Positions 1-5,426 of a DNA stretch of 6,855 nt are shown in pieces. How positions within the stretch are numbered: the stretch's first letter is position 1; each line of letters opens with the position of its first letter. The notes under the pieces were generated by a model. That model saw only the letters and a program-made list of their open reading frames with translations. It did no database searches and was not told the DNA's origin. The translations under genes were made by a program, and so were the position numbers. Origin of the DNA: Treponema sp. (GTDB lineage: Bacteria; Spirochaetota; Spirochaetia; Treponematales; Breznakiellaceae); contig JAIROB010000123.1 in the NCBI GenBank assembly GCA_031257695.1, forward strand, positions 1 to 6,855, written 5' to 3'.

Positions 1-198
1 AAAAGGCAGGGTGATTAAATATTCCTTCAAAATATCATATTCTGATTGATCCTTTGCCCCTTGCAACAGTTCCAGATAAACATGATTATTAATGCCATAG
101 GGAATATCGTTATCAATGATAAAATCCATTTTATCATACGGGGCGCTTTCTATCCCTTTAAAATATCCTATCAAAATTGATGTGTCTACAATAATCAT
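1..198 (-). CDS. vapC: VapC-family PIN-domain toxin (N-terminal 66 residues, cut by window edge)
   Basis: This is the toxin of a type II toxin-antitoxin pair. PIN-domain VapC proteins are Mg-dependent ribonucleases that cut tRNA or rRNA and stop growth when not held by the antitoxin. The visible 66 residues begin MIIVDTSILIGYFKG, the usual PIN start, with the first acidic metal ligand at Asp5. A YLELLQG motif supplies a second conserved acid at Glu43. The remaining acidic residues (a full protein is about 130-140 aa) lie beyond position 1, so an intact active site cannot be confirmed. Its ATG overlaps the antitoxin TGA by four bases (ATGA), which implies translational coupling. The DNA is clearly more AT-rich than the rest of the window, suggesting acquisition by transfer. 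The family call rests on the motif and the antitoxin partner; subfamily and RNA target cannot be told. Confidence 0.88.
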   Translation of the reverse strand, partial: MIIVDTSILIGYFKGIESAPYDKMDFIIDNDIPYGINNHVYLELLQGAKDQSEYDILKEYLITLPF

Positions 199-398
199 CT
201 TAATTCTCTCATTTTTTTATAGTCATAATCTGTTCTGAATTTTATTTTACCTTTTAATTCTTTCAAATTTTTCCTTTTTCTATTATTCACATATTCCTTT
301 AATGCCATTTCAATTAATTCTTTTTTTGTAGAGATTGTTTGTGAAAATTTAAAGGCTTCCTCAACCAACTCATCGTCCAAAACAATATTTGTTCTCAT
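195..398 (-). CDS. vapB: VapB-family antitoxin
   Basis: This 67-residue antitoxin of the vapBC pair neutralises the PIN toxin and, in this family, represses the operon as a dimer or as a complex with VapC. The N-terminus MRTNIVLDDELVEEA is the standard VapB ribbon-helix-helix start: a beta strand, then helices across residues 10-40. The basic linker NRKRKNLKELKGKI leads to a C-terminal tail (FRTDYDYKKMRELR) of the kind that wraps the toxin. An in-frame ATG lies ten codons upstream (428), but the start at 398 is preferred: it matches the family N-terminus and has GGAGG at 405-409, six bases upstream. The 428 start would also put the promoter and operator inside the gene. It overlaps vapC by 4 bp. 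Codon use is AT-rich, unlike the housekeeping genes to the right. Confidence 0.9.
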   Translation of the reverse strand: MRTNIVLDDELVEEAFKFSQTISTKKELIEMALKEYVNNRKRKNLKELKGKIKFRTDYDYKKMRELR

Positions 399-409
399 CT
401 CTATCCTCC

Positions 410-432
410 AATACACATTGTAATACACATTG
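410..432. repeat. Short tandem direct repeat in vapBC promoter
   Basis: The 11-mer AATACACATTG occurs twice (410-420 and 422-432), separated by one base. It spans the candidate -10 and runs into the palindrome. It could be a second set of operator half-sites or a small tandem duplication. Confidence 0.7.
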
Positions 433-445
433 CATGAGTATGCAA
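417..445 (-). promoter_or_regulatory. Candidate vapBC promoter
   Basis: Read on the minus strand, a -35 like TTGCAT (440-445; 3 of 6 to consensus) is followed after exactly 17 bases by a -10 TACAAT (417-422; 5 of 6). The predicted start, near 410, lies right at the edge of the ribosome binding site (405-409). The true start could therefore be further upstream, or the leader very short. The -35 lies inside the palindrome at 425-449. Confidence 0.45.
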
Positions 446-449
446 GTGT
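425..449. promoter_or_regulatory. Palindrome, candidate VapB/VapBC operator
   Basis: There is a perfect 6-bp inverted repeat, TTGCAT-GAGT-ATGCAA (430-435 and 440-445). It extends to ACAC (425-428) pairing with GTGT (446-449) if one base, A429, is bulged. It covers the proposed -35 of the vapBC promoter. VapB and VapBC complexes commonly bind such palindromes to autoregulate, so a repressor site is the natural reading. This is inferred from position and symmetry only. Confidence 0.45.
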
Positions 450-570
450 TTTTGTCTGTTTTTATATTTTTTCGGCCAATTGCGCATAAGTGGCTGAAGC
501 AAACCTTCGCCCAGCGGCACAACGCGCTGACGGGACGGACGGGGCATAGCTGGGGGACCGGCATTGGCCG

Positions 571-622
571 CATTCAAATTGGGGCGCTGTCCGAAAAGAC
601 CTGCGGATCCCCCTATGGACCC
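571..622 (-). repeat. Dispersed repeat, copy A
   Basis: On the minus strand a 30-bp core (592-621) starts GGTCCATAGGGGG, contains GATCCGCAGGTC and ends TTTCG. It is identical to copies B and C except for one T/A position. Outside the core, the similarity to copy C continues through GCGCCCCAAT and a degenerate TTGAATG, making about 50 bp of relatedness. It lies inverted relative to copy B. Confidence 0.9.
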
Positions 623-806
623 CCAAACAGCACGGGGATGCGCACACACAAAGTCTGAAAGGGGGGTGGTAGGGGCTGGAAAAACAAAGCTCCGCAACTC
701 AAGCCCCCTATGGGCCCGTTTTCAGCTGCCAGGACCCCCTAACTCCGTCTCAACGCAGCCCCGGAGACCCAACAGGGTCCATAGGGGGATCCGCAGGTCA
801 TTTCGG
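591..806. mobile_element. Inverted-repeat pair, possible MITE-like element
   Basis: Copies A and B form 32-bp inverted arms (591-622 and 775-806) that match at 31 of 32 positions around a 152-bp GC-rich centre with no protein-coding signal. This geometry is that of a small non-autonomous element. Against it, I find no target-site duplication directly outside the arms, and copy C at 5348 stands alone without a partner. A chance arrangement of two single-unit repeats is equally possible. No transposase is visible to assign a family. Confidence 0.35.
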
Positions 807-842
807 TTTTGGGATTTTGAATTCGGAATTGCTGTGTTACTT
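775..842 (+). repeat. Dispersed repeat, copy B with downstream module
   Basis: The core occupies 776-805 (A in place of T at position 800). After a short spacer comes a second module, TTTTGAATTCGGAATT with GTGTTAC, at about 815-840. The same second module follows copy C near 5494-5521, so the repeat is longer than the core and has an ordered two-part structure. In copy C the two parts lie about 107 bp further apart. Confidence 0.85.
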
Positions 843-869
843 GTCATTTGTTACCTGGTTGGTTTTAAA
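841..869 (+). promoter_or_regulatory. Candidate promoter reading toward the GH57-like gene
   Basis: TTGTCA (841-846; 5 of 6 to the -35 consensus), a 17-bp spacer, then TTTAAA (864-869; 4 of 6 to the -10 consensus). It starts at the right edge of repeat copy B. A transcript from about 876 would have a leader of roughly 300 nt that includes the hairpins at 877-923 and the element at 981-1123. No better promoter was found closer to the gene; a TATAAA at 1130-1135 lacks a spaced -35. Confidence 0.4.
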
Positions 870-876
870 ATGGCCT

Positions 877-923
877 CCGGCACATGAAAAATTGCCGGCT
901 TATGGGGATTTATGCTTTTCATG
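877..923 (+). other. Two mutually exclusive leader hairpins
   Basis: CCGGCA (877-882) pairs with TGCCGG (893-898). CATGAAAA (883-890) pairs with TTTTCATG (916-923), and this second stem interlocks with the first. The two helices cross, so they cannot form together except as a pseudoknot. They lie just after the predicted transcription start from the promoter at 841-869. No match to a known riboswitch is claimed. Confidence 0.35.
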
Positions 924-980
924 GAACTGGAAATGGTTTAGAATGAAACAAATAACACGGGTTCGATATTTTGTAAGCAA

Positions 981-1123
981 CGGTTTGAGGCCGGGGGCGT
1001 TACGGGGGTGGAACCCCCGTTGAGGGGGGTAACGGACAACCAAACGGAGGGAGAAATGACAGGGCTTGCTCTGGCATTTCGACCGGAGCGCAGGTTGGTA
1101 GTGAGGGGGGAGACTTCCCCCTT
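981..1123 (+). other. Hairpin-rich GC-tract element (possible structured RNA or REP-like repeat)
   Basis: A dense nested fold can be drawn. GTTTG (983-987) pairs with CAAAC (1041-1045). CGTTAC (998-1003) pairs with GTAACG (1029-1034). GGGGGT (1004-1009) pairs with ACCCCC (1013-1018) over a GGA loop. A long stem runs 1053-1080 (GAAATG... with ...CATTTC, tetraloop CTTG, one mismatch and one wobble). GGGGGA (1106-1111) pairs with TCCCCC (1116-1121). CAACC (1037-1041) can also pair with GGTTG (1093-1097). The C tract at 1014-1018 may instead pair with the G tract at 1024-1029. The segment GGCATTTCGACCGGAGCG resembles widespread bacterial REP-like repeats containing CATTTCGAGCGAAGCG (from memory). 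There is no open frame with a family match. Whether it acts as RNA or is a passive repeat is unknown. Confidence 0.5.
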
Positions 1124-1180
1124 CCCCTTTATAAAAGCACGGCAGAACTCAGGTTAAACACTCATGGGTGAAACCGGAAC

Positions 1181-3043
1181 ATGAAAGACGGTCTGAGTAT
1201 AATTTTAGGCTCCCACAATCATATCCCCTACGGCGCCGGGGATGAGGACGGGGAGTATATCTATGCGGCCCGGCTCAAGCCTTTTATTCAGACCCTGAAT
1301 CAATTTCCCAAAATTCCCGCGGTTATCCATTATTCCGGAACCCTCCTCACCTGGCTGGAGGCTAACCATCCCGAACTGATCAGTATCCTGGAGGGCTTGA
1401 TAGCCCGCAAACAGGTTGAGATTCTGGGGGGCGGTTTCTATGAGCCCATGATGCCCCTGCTTCCCTATAATGACAAGGTCGGGCAGATCGAGCTGCTGAC
1501 GGCGTACCTGCGAAAGAAGTTCGGCAAGCGGCCCCAGGGCTGCTGGATCCCCCAGGCGGCATGGGAACAGCACCTGGTGAGCGTTCTGGACGCCTGCGGC
1601 ATGAGCTATACCTTCCTTGAGGAGAGTTATTTTATTGCGGCGGGGTTTTCCGGCGCGGGCCCCTGCGCTCCCTGCATCAGCGAGAACCAGGGGAAGATTA
1701 CCGTCGTGTTTCCCCTGTCGGCGCGGCTTAGGGACGCCTTCGCGGACCGGGACGCGGCTCAGGTTCTGGACCGGCTTATGCAGAACGCCGGGTCAGAGAA
1801 CGCTTTGATCACCGTTTTTCCTGAGCGGTTGTTTTCCGGGGAAAACGGGGAGCCCGCGGAGGTCAGCTACAGCCGGTTTTTTGAAAGTCTTTCCCGTGTT
1901 TCCGGCGCGGTGGAATTCACCACCCCCGGAAAATACTACAAAAGCCTGGGGCAGCTTCGCAAGGCTTATTTTCCCGGAGACGGGGGGCGGAATTTTTTAA
2001 TTGACTATCCTGAAGCCAATGATCTCTACGCAAAGATGATGTTTACCCATGCGCTGATAAACCAGCTTCGGGGGGATAAAGCCCGGAAACAGAACGCCCG
2101 GGAGGAGCTCTGGAAGGCCCAGGGGTACACCCTGTTTGCCCCCAGGATCGACGCTGCGGTTCCCCTTCCCGGCGGAAACGGCGCGGATATACGCCGGGCG
2201 TCCCTCAGAAAGGCCGTGTACAAGGCGCTGCTGGGCGCGGAAAAGATCTGCCGGAATCAGGGGAAGTTCACCCCTTCGCTCCTGGCCTATGATTTTGACT
2301 TTGACGGCAACGCCGAATACCTCTTCCAGGACCGGAATGTCAACTGTTATGTGACAAGCGCGGGGGCCAGCGTTTTTGAGCTGGATTATCTTCCCAAAAC
2401 CTGGAATTACCTGGACACCTTCTCCGGGGATCGTTTCCGGCGGACGGCCTTTGCGGATCAACTGAGCCCCCCGGGTTACTCCTTCAAGGATCTCAGGGAG
2501 TCCCGGTTTGAGGGGGTCCGGTTCTGCGGGAGGGAGAAATTCAAGCTCCTGGACATGGATCGGTCCCACGGGCGGGCGGATTTTAAGCTTCCCGCGGGGG
2601 ACGCCGGGGAGGTTTCGTATCTGGAGCGGATAGAAATTGAAAAGCAATACCTCCTCAAGCAGGACGCCCTCCGGGTTCGTTACACCCTGATCAACCGGGG
2701 GCTTACGCCTGTGTCGTTCAAATTTGCCCCCCGGATAGACCTTTCGTTTTCCGGGGGAGGGGAGGATCTGCTCAGGGTGTTCCGTTTCCATGCCGAGGAA
2801 AAGGATCTGGCAATTGGCGAGGGGGCCGAGATACACAATATCCGGGGTCTGGAATTTCGGGACATAAAAAACGAGCTTACCCTGAGCCTCATCGCGGACC
2901 ATAGCTTTGACGGCTGGCTGCTCTCCATCCGCGACGCCCTGACCACCCAGTACCAGTCCACCTGCCTTATGCCGGTGACAGCGCTGACCCTGGCCCCGGA
3001 AGGGCAATGGAAAACCGAGTTTAAACTGACTATCTCCCACTGA
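1181..3043 (+). CDS. GH57-fold protein (alpha-amylase/4-alpha-glucanotransferase-like), probably catalytically inactive
   Basis: This 620-aa protein has the architecture of GH57 4-alpha-glucanotransferases such as the 659-aa Thermococcus litoralis enzyme. A (beta/alpha)7 catalytic domain covers about residues 1-250, with GSHNHIPYG (10-18) at the usual HNHQP site and GGGFYEPMMPLLP (83-95). A helical DUF1925-like part spans about 260-355, and a DUF1926-like beta domain starting at AYDFDFDGNAEY (369-380) covers about 369-617. The catalytic motifs are altered. The nucleophile motif W-x-x-E reads CWIPQAAW, so Gln125 replaces the Glu. The acid motif FHDDGEKFG reads FPERLFSG (213-220), without the Asp. 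The CNDAYWHG region reads GYTLFAPR (315-322). Inactive GH57 homologues are known; here a binding or sensory role is inferred. The ATG at 1181 fits the family N-terminus, with GGGTGA (1166-1171) as a modest ribosome binding site. No signal peptide is seen. It ends 62 bp before ruvB. Confidence 0.85.
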   Translation: MKDGLSIILGSHNHIPYGAGDEDGEYIYAARLKPFIQTLNQFPKIPAVIHYSGTLLTWLEANHPELISILEGLIARKQVEILGGGFYEPMMPLLPYNDKVGQIELLTAYLRKKFGKRPQGCWIPQAAWEQHLVSVLDACGMSYTFLEESYFIAAGFSGAGPCAPCISENQGKITVVFPLSARLRDAFADRDAAQVLDRLMQNAGSENALITVFPERLFSGENGEPAEVSYSRFFESLSRVSGAVEFTTPGKYYKSLGQLRKAYFPGDGGRNFLIDYPEANDLYAKMMFTHALINQLRGDKARKQNAREELWKAQGYTLFAPRIDAAVPLPGGNGADIRRASLRKAVYKALLGAEKICRNQGKFTPSLLAYDFDFDGNAEYLFQDRNVNCYVTSAGASVFELDYLPKTWNYLDTFSGDRFRRTAFADQLSPPGYSFKDLRESRFEGVRFCGREKFKLLDMDRSHGRADFKLPAGDAGEVSYLERIEIEKQYLLKQDALRVRYTLINRGLTPVSFKFAPRIDLSFSGGGEDLLRVFRFHAEEKDLAIGEGAEIHNIRGLEFRDIKNELTLSLIADHSFDGWLLSIRDALTTQYQSTCLMPVTALTLAPEGQWKTEFKLTISH

Positions 3044-3070
3044 ATTGGGGCTGCCCTATCTCCCGCGGCA

Positions 3071-3100
3071 TTGAACCGGGGCTCCTTCTCAGGCTATAGT
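3071..3100 (+). promoter_or_regulatory. Candidate ruvB promoter
   Basis: TTGAAC (3071-3076; 4 of 6 to consensus), an 18-bp spacer and TATAGT (3095-3100; 5 of 6) lie in the 62-bp gap after the GH57-like gene. The expected +1 falls at about 3106-3107, on the ruvB start codon itself. No ribosome binding site precedes that start. If used, it would produce a leaderless message. Confidence 0.4.
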
Positions 3101-3105
3101 GGCCT

Positions 3106-4170
3106 ATGGCTAAAACTAACGCGGATGCGCTGACTCCCGCCGACGAGGTCCCCGCGGGCCTGGTCCACGGCGAGCTTATCCCGGAAGAAGACGTCCGGGA
3201 TTATTCCCTGCGCCCCCGCTCTTTACGGGAATTTCTGGGCCAAGGGGCGATGAAGGAAAACCTGGAGGTTTTTATCACGGCCGCAAAGGCCCGGCAGGAG
3301 AACCTGGACCATCTGTTTCTCATCGGCCCCCCGGGTTTGGGCAAGACCACCCTGGCCCAGGTGATAGCCCGGGAACTGGAAACGGAGATTGTCCAGACCT
3401 CGGCCCCGGCGCTGGAAAAGCCCAAGGATCTGGTGGGCATCCTTACCAATCTCAAGGAACGGAACGTTTTTTTTATCGACGAGATCCACCGGCTCAAGCC
3501 AACCATTGAGGAGATACTCTACATTGCCATGGAGGACTACGAGATGGACTGGATAATAGGGCAGGGGCCGGGAGCGCGGACCCTGCGGATCCCCATCAAG
3601 CCCTTTACCCTGATCGGCGCCACCACCAAGGCGGGAAACGTTTCCAGCCCCCTGGTGAGCCGCTTCGGAATCCCCTGCCGCTTTTCCTTTTACGAACAGG
3701 CCGATATGGAAGCAATCCTCCGCCGCTCCGCGGGGATACTGGAAACCGAGCTTGAGGACGACGCCGCGGCCCTGCTGGCAGCCTCCGCCCGGGGCACCCC
3801 GCGGGTGGCGAACCGGCTGCTGCGGAGGGTCCGGGACTTTGCCCAGGTAATGAACGCCCCCTCCGTCACCAGGAAGGTGGTGGAGGAGGGGCTGAGGCGG
3901 CTGGAAATTGACCGCCTGGGGCTGGAAAAACAAGACCGGGAGATCCTGGCCATGATCATCAAGCGCTACAACGGCGGGCCGGTGGGCGCGGAAACCCTGG
4001 CCATTTCCATGGGGGAGGGGGTGGACACCCTGGAGGATTACTACGAACCTTACCTGATCCAGGCGGGGCTGATCCAGCGCACCCCCCGGGGCCGCATGGC
4101 TACCGCCCTGGCCTATGAACACCTCGGCCTGCCCAGGGACGCCAATGAAAACGGCGGACTTCTCTTTTGA
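3106..4170 (+). CDS. ruvB: Holliday junction branch migration ATPase RuvB
   Basis: RuvB is the hexameric AAA+ motor that, loaded by RuvA, drives branch migration of Holliday junctions in recombinational repair in the cytoplasm. The 354-aa length is normal. Visible landmarks are the N-terminal [12 protein letters not shown] (35-46), Walker [10 protein letters not shown] (74-82), Walker [10 protein letters not shown] (122-130), sensor 1 LIGATTKAG (169-177), SPLVSRFG (181-188) with the likely arginine finger at Arg186, and sensor 2 [10 protein letters not shown] (230-239). A C-terminal winged helix carries RTPRGR (325-330). All catalytic motifs are intact. ruvA and ruvC are not in the window; in Borrelia the order is ruvA-ruvB-queA, so the ruvB-queA pairing fits a spirochaete. 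The start is set by the ORF and the family N-terminus. No Shine-Dalgarno sequence is evident. Its 3' end overlaps queA. Confidence 0.98.
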   Translation: MAKTNADALTPADEVPAGLVHGELIPEEDVRDYSLRPRSLREFLGQGAMKENLEVFITAAKARQENLDHLFLIGPPGLGKTTLAQVIARELETEIVQTSAPALEKPKDLVGILTNLKERNVFFIDEIHRLKPTIEEILYIAMEDYEMDWIIGQGPGARTLRIPIKPFTLIGATTKAGNVSSPLVSRFGIPCRFSFYEQADMEAILRRSAGILETELEDDAAALLAASARGTPRVANRLLRRVRDFAQVMNAPSVTRKVVEEGLRRLEIDRLGLEKQDREILAMIIKRYNGGPVGAETLAISMGEGVDTLEDYYEPYLIQAGLIQRTPRGRMATALAYEHLGLPRDANENGGLLF

Positions 4171-5164
4171 GCTTCCCGGCGGGCTGATAGCCCAAAGCCC
4201 CCCGGAGCGACGGGGTTCGAGCCGCCTCATGGTCCTGGACCGGAAAGCGCGGGCCCGGTCTCACGCCATGGTGGGGGAGCTCCCGGCGCTGCTTGACCCG
4301 GGCTCTCTGCTGGTTTTTAACAACTCCAGGGTCAGAAAGGCCCGGATCTACGGGACCTCCGAAACCGGCGCCCGGGTTGAATTCCTCCTGCTGAAACGCC
4401 TGGATCCCTGCGCCTGGACTTTCATGGCCCGGCGCGCCAAACGCCGCCTCCCCCGCAGCCGCTACGCCTTTGAGGGCGGCCTGGCCGCGGAAATCGAGGA
4501 CCGGGAAGGGGCGCGGCTGCTCCGCTTCGACCGGCCCGTGGACGACGCCTGGCTGGACCGGCACGGCCGCGTTCCCCTGCCGCCTTATATCAGGCGGGCG
4601 GACACCCCCGAAGACCAGGAACGCTACCAGACCGTGTACGCCGCGGTCACCGGCTCCGCGGCCGCGCCCACCGCGGGGCTCCACTTTACCCCTGAGCTTT
4701 TGGCGAAGCTTGAGAGCCGGGGTCTGGAAACCGCCTTCGTCACCCTCCACGTGGGGCCCGGCACCTTCCTCCCGGTGCGCTCGGAGCATATTGAGGATCA
4801 TGTGATGCACGAAGAATCCTACGCTATAGACGGGGGGACCGCAGCGAAGATCGAGAAGGCCAGGGCGGAAAAGCGCCCCATAGTCGCCGTAGGGACCACG
4901 AGCCTGCGCGTCCTGGAATCGGCCTGGGACGAGGAGGGGCGGCGCCTGCGCCGGGGGGAGGCCGCCACTTCAATATTCATCTACCCTGGCTATGCCTTCA
5001 AGCTGGCGGACCAGCTTTTCACCAATTTCCACACCCCGGAATCCACCCTGCTCATGCTGGTGTCGGCCTTTGCGGGAAGGGAATTCATCCTGGAATCCTA
5101 CAAAGACGCGGTGGACCGGCGCTACCGTTTTTTCAGCTACGGCGACGCGATGCTGATCAGGTAG
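4145..5164 (+). CDS. queA: S-adenosylmethionine:tRNA ribosyltransferase-isomerase QueA
   Basis: QueA transfers and isomerises the ribosyl part of S-adenosylmethionine onto 7-aminomethyl-7-deazaguanine in tRNA, making epoxyqueuosine, the penultimate step of queuosine synthesis at wobble position 34. The 339 residues carry the family signatures in order: [13 protein letters not shown] (5-17), [13 protein letters not shown] (55-67), [11 protein letters not shown] (141-151), ERYQTVYA (159-166), APTAGLHFT (174-182), [13 protein letters not shown] (199-211), [11 protein letters not shown] (248-258), [13 protein letters not shown] (293-305) and [12 protein letters not shown] (327-338). Length and motifs look complete and active. 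An earlier in-frame ATG at 4115 would add ten residues. The start at 4145 matches the family N-terminus ([10 protein letters not shown]) and has AGGGA five bases upstream. It overlaps the end of ruvB by 26 bp in another frame, implying co-transcription and probably coupled translation. Confidence 0.97.
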   Translation: MKTADFSFELPGGLIAQSPPERRGSSRLMVLDRKARARSHAMVGELPALLDPGSLLVFNNSRVRKARIYGTSETGARVEFLLLKRLDPCAWTFMARRAKRRLPRSRYAFEGGLAAEIEDREGARLLRFDRPVDDAWLDRHGRVPLPPYIRRADTPEDQERYQTVYAAVTGSAAAPTAGLHFTPELLAKLESRGLETAFVTLHVGPGTFLPVRSEHIEDHVMHEESYAIDGGTAAKIEKARAEKRPIVAVGTTSLRVLESAWDEEGRRLRRGEAATSIFIYPGYAFKLADQLFTNFHTPESTLLMLVSAFAGREFILESYKDAVDRRYRFFSYGDAMLIR

Positions 5165-5316
5165 CTGATGGAAAACGCCACATCCTTTGACGCTCCCGGG
5201 TAATTGGCGTTTCCCCCAAAGCTGATCCTCGCAAGGTAGTCGCCGGGCTCGACGGGCGGGCCTTCAAGGGCCGCGGCGCTCCCGGCCGCGTAGTAAACGA
5301 CGGCAAGGGTCACCGG
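5137..5316 (-). pseudogene. Remnant of an MBG/Ig-like repeat surface-protein gene (3' fragment)
   Basis: On the minus strand an open frame gives PVTLAVVYYAAGSAAALEG, then PPVEPGDYLARISFGGNAN and [14 protein letters not shown]. This has the pattern of MBG/Big_3-type Ig-like repeats: VTY..., a Pro-Gly-(D/T)Y turn, a (F)xGNANYxGA strand and a closing V.F.I. Such domains occur in repeat arrays of large bacterial surface or secreted proteins. Only about one domain's end survives. There is no start codon or ribosome binding site. The frame upstream runs into the dispersed repeat (copy C) with unrelated residues. Similarity ends at residues coded at about 5161-5166, next to the queA stop codon; the last seven residues are merely queA read antisense. 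It is best read as a decayed fragment. Family assignment is by eye. Confidence 0.45.
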
Positions 5317-5336
5317 CGGATCCGCGGATCCCCGCC
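5315..5336. repeat. GC-rich palindrome between queA and repeat copy C
   Basis: The perfect 10-bp palindrome ATCCGCGGAT (5320-5329) is flanked by GGCGG (5315-5319) and, after CC, CCGCC (5332-5336). It can form a strong hairpin, but no T tract follows, so it is not a convincing intrinsic terminator. It marks the upstream edge of the surviving MBG-like frame. Confidence 0.6.
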
Positions 5337-5347
5337 AACCCAGCTCC

Positions 5348-5402
5348 GGTCCATAGGGGGATCCGCAGGTCTTTTCGACCGGCGCCCCAATCGGAATTGC
5401 CG
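5348..5402 (+). repeat. Dispersed repeat, copy C
   Basis: The core at 5348-5377 is the 30-bp sequence shared with copies A and B (identical to A). It continues with GCGCCCCAAT and CGGAATTGCCG (to 5402), the same layout as copy A. It lies in the same orientation as copy B, about 4.57 kb away, so B and C are direct repeats bracketing the GH57-ruvB-queA block. Confidence 0.9.
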
Positions 5403-5426
5403 CCAAAAAACGCGGGAGAGCATGGT

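Larger units (their letters stand above)
446..1180. other. 735-bp gene-free region between vapBC and the GH57-like gene
   Basis: I see no credible protein gene here. Open frames on both strands give low-complexity Pro/Arg/Gly-rich peptides without family motifs or ribosome binding sites, and they run through repeat sequence. The AT-rich character of vapBC ends at about 480 and the rest is GC-rich. Contents in order: repeat copy A (571-622, inverted), a linker with a 10-bp partial repeat (CCCCCTATGG at 704-713, also inside copy A at 609-618), copy B (775-842), a candidate promoter (841-869), leader hairpins (877-923), a hairpin-rich GC-tract element (981-1123), and the ribosome binding region of the next gene. 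Confidence 0.75.

Noticed and set aside
399..428. Ten-codon N-terminal extension of VapB
   Set aside because: The internal ATG at 398 matches the VapB family start and has a good ribosome binding site; the extension covers the promoter and operator.
661..680. G-rich stretch as a possible G-quadruplex
   Set aside because: Only two long G runs with short GG pairs; a stable quadruplex cannot be argued from this alone.
389..887. Several 60-107-residue open frames on both strands between vapBC and the GH57-like gene
   Set aside because: They run through the dispersed repeats, lack ribosome binding sites and recognisable domains, and overlap each other in several frames.
955..975. GGTTCGAT motif resembling a tRNA T-loop
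   Set aside because: The flanking bases do not form a T-arm, and no acceptor or anticodon arms can be drawn.
1164..1184. Six-codon leader peptide (MGETGT) whose TGA overlaps the GH57-like start ATG
   Set aside because: No convincing ribosome binding site in front and too short to tell from chance; the GGGTGA within it more likely serves the main gene.
1997..3040. Long 347-residue open frame antisense to the GH57-like gene
   Set aside because: It is the GC-rich antisense shadow of a well-supported gene; its peptide is Pro/Gly-rich with no family motifs and no ribosome binding site.
3044..3105. Terminator between the GH57-like gene and ruvB
   Set aside because: No stem followed by a T run is present; read-through into ruvB is likely.
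4115..4144. Upstream in-frame ATG of queA
   Set aside because: No ribosome binding site, and ten extra residues not found in the family; 4145 fits better.
3223..4230. 335-residue open frame antisense to ruvB and the queA start
   Set aside because: Antisense shadow of ruvB, whose motifs are unambiguous; low-complexity Gly/Pro/Gln-rich translation.
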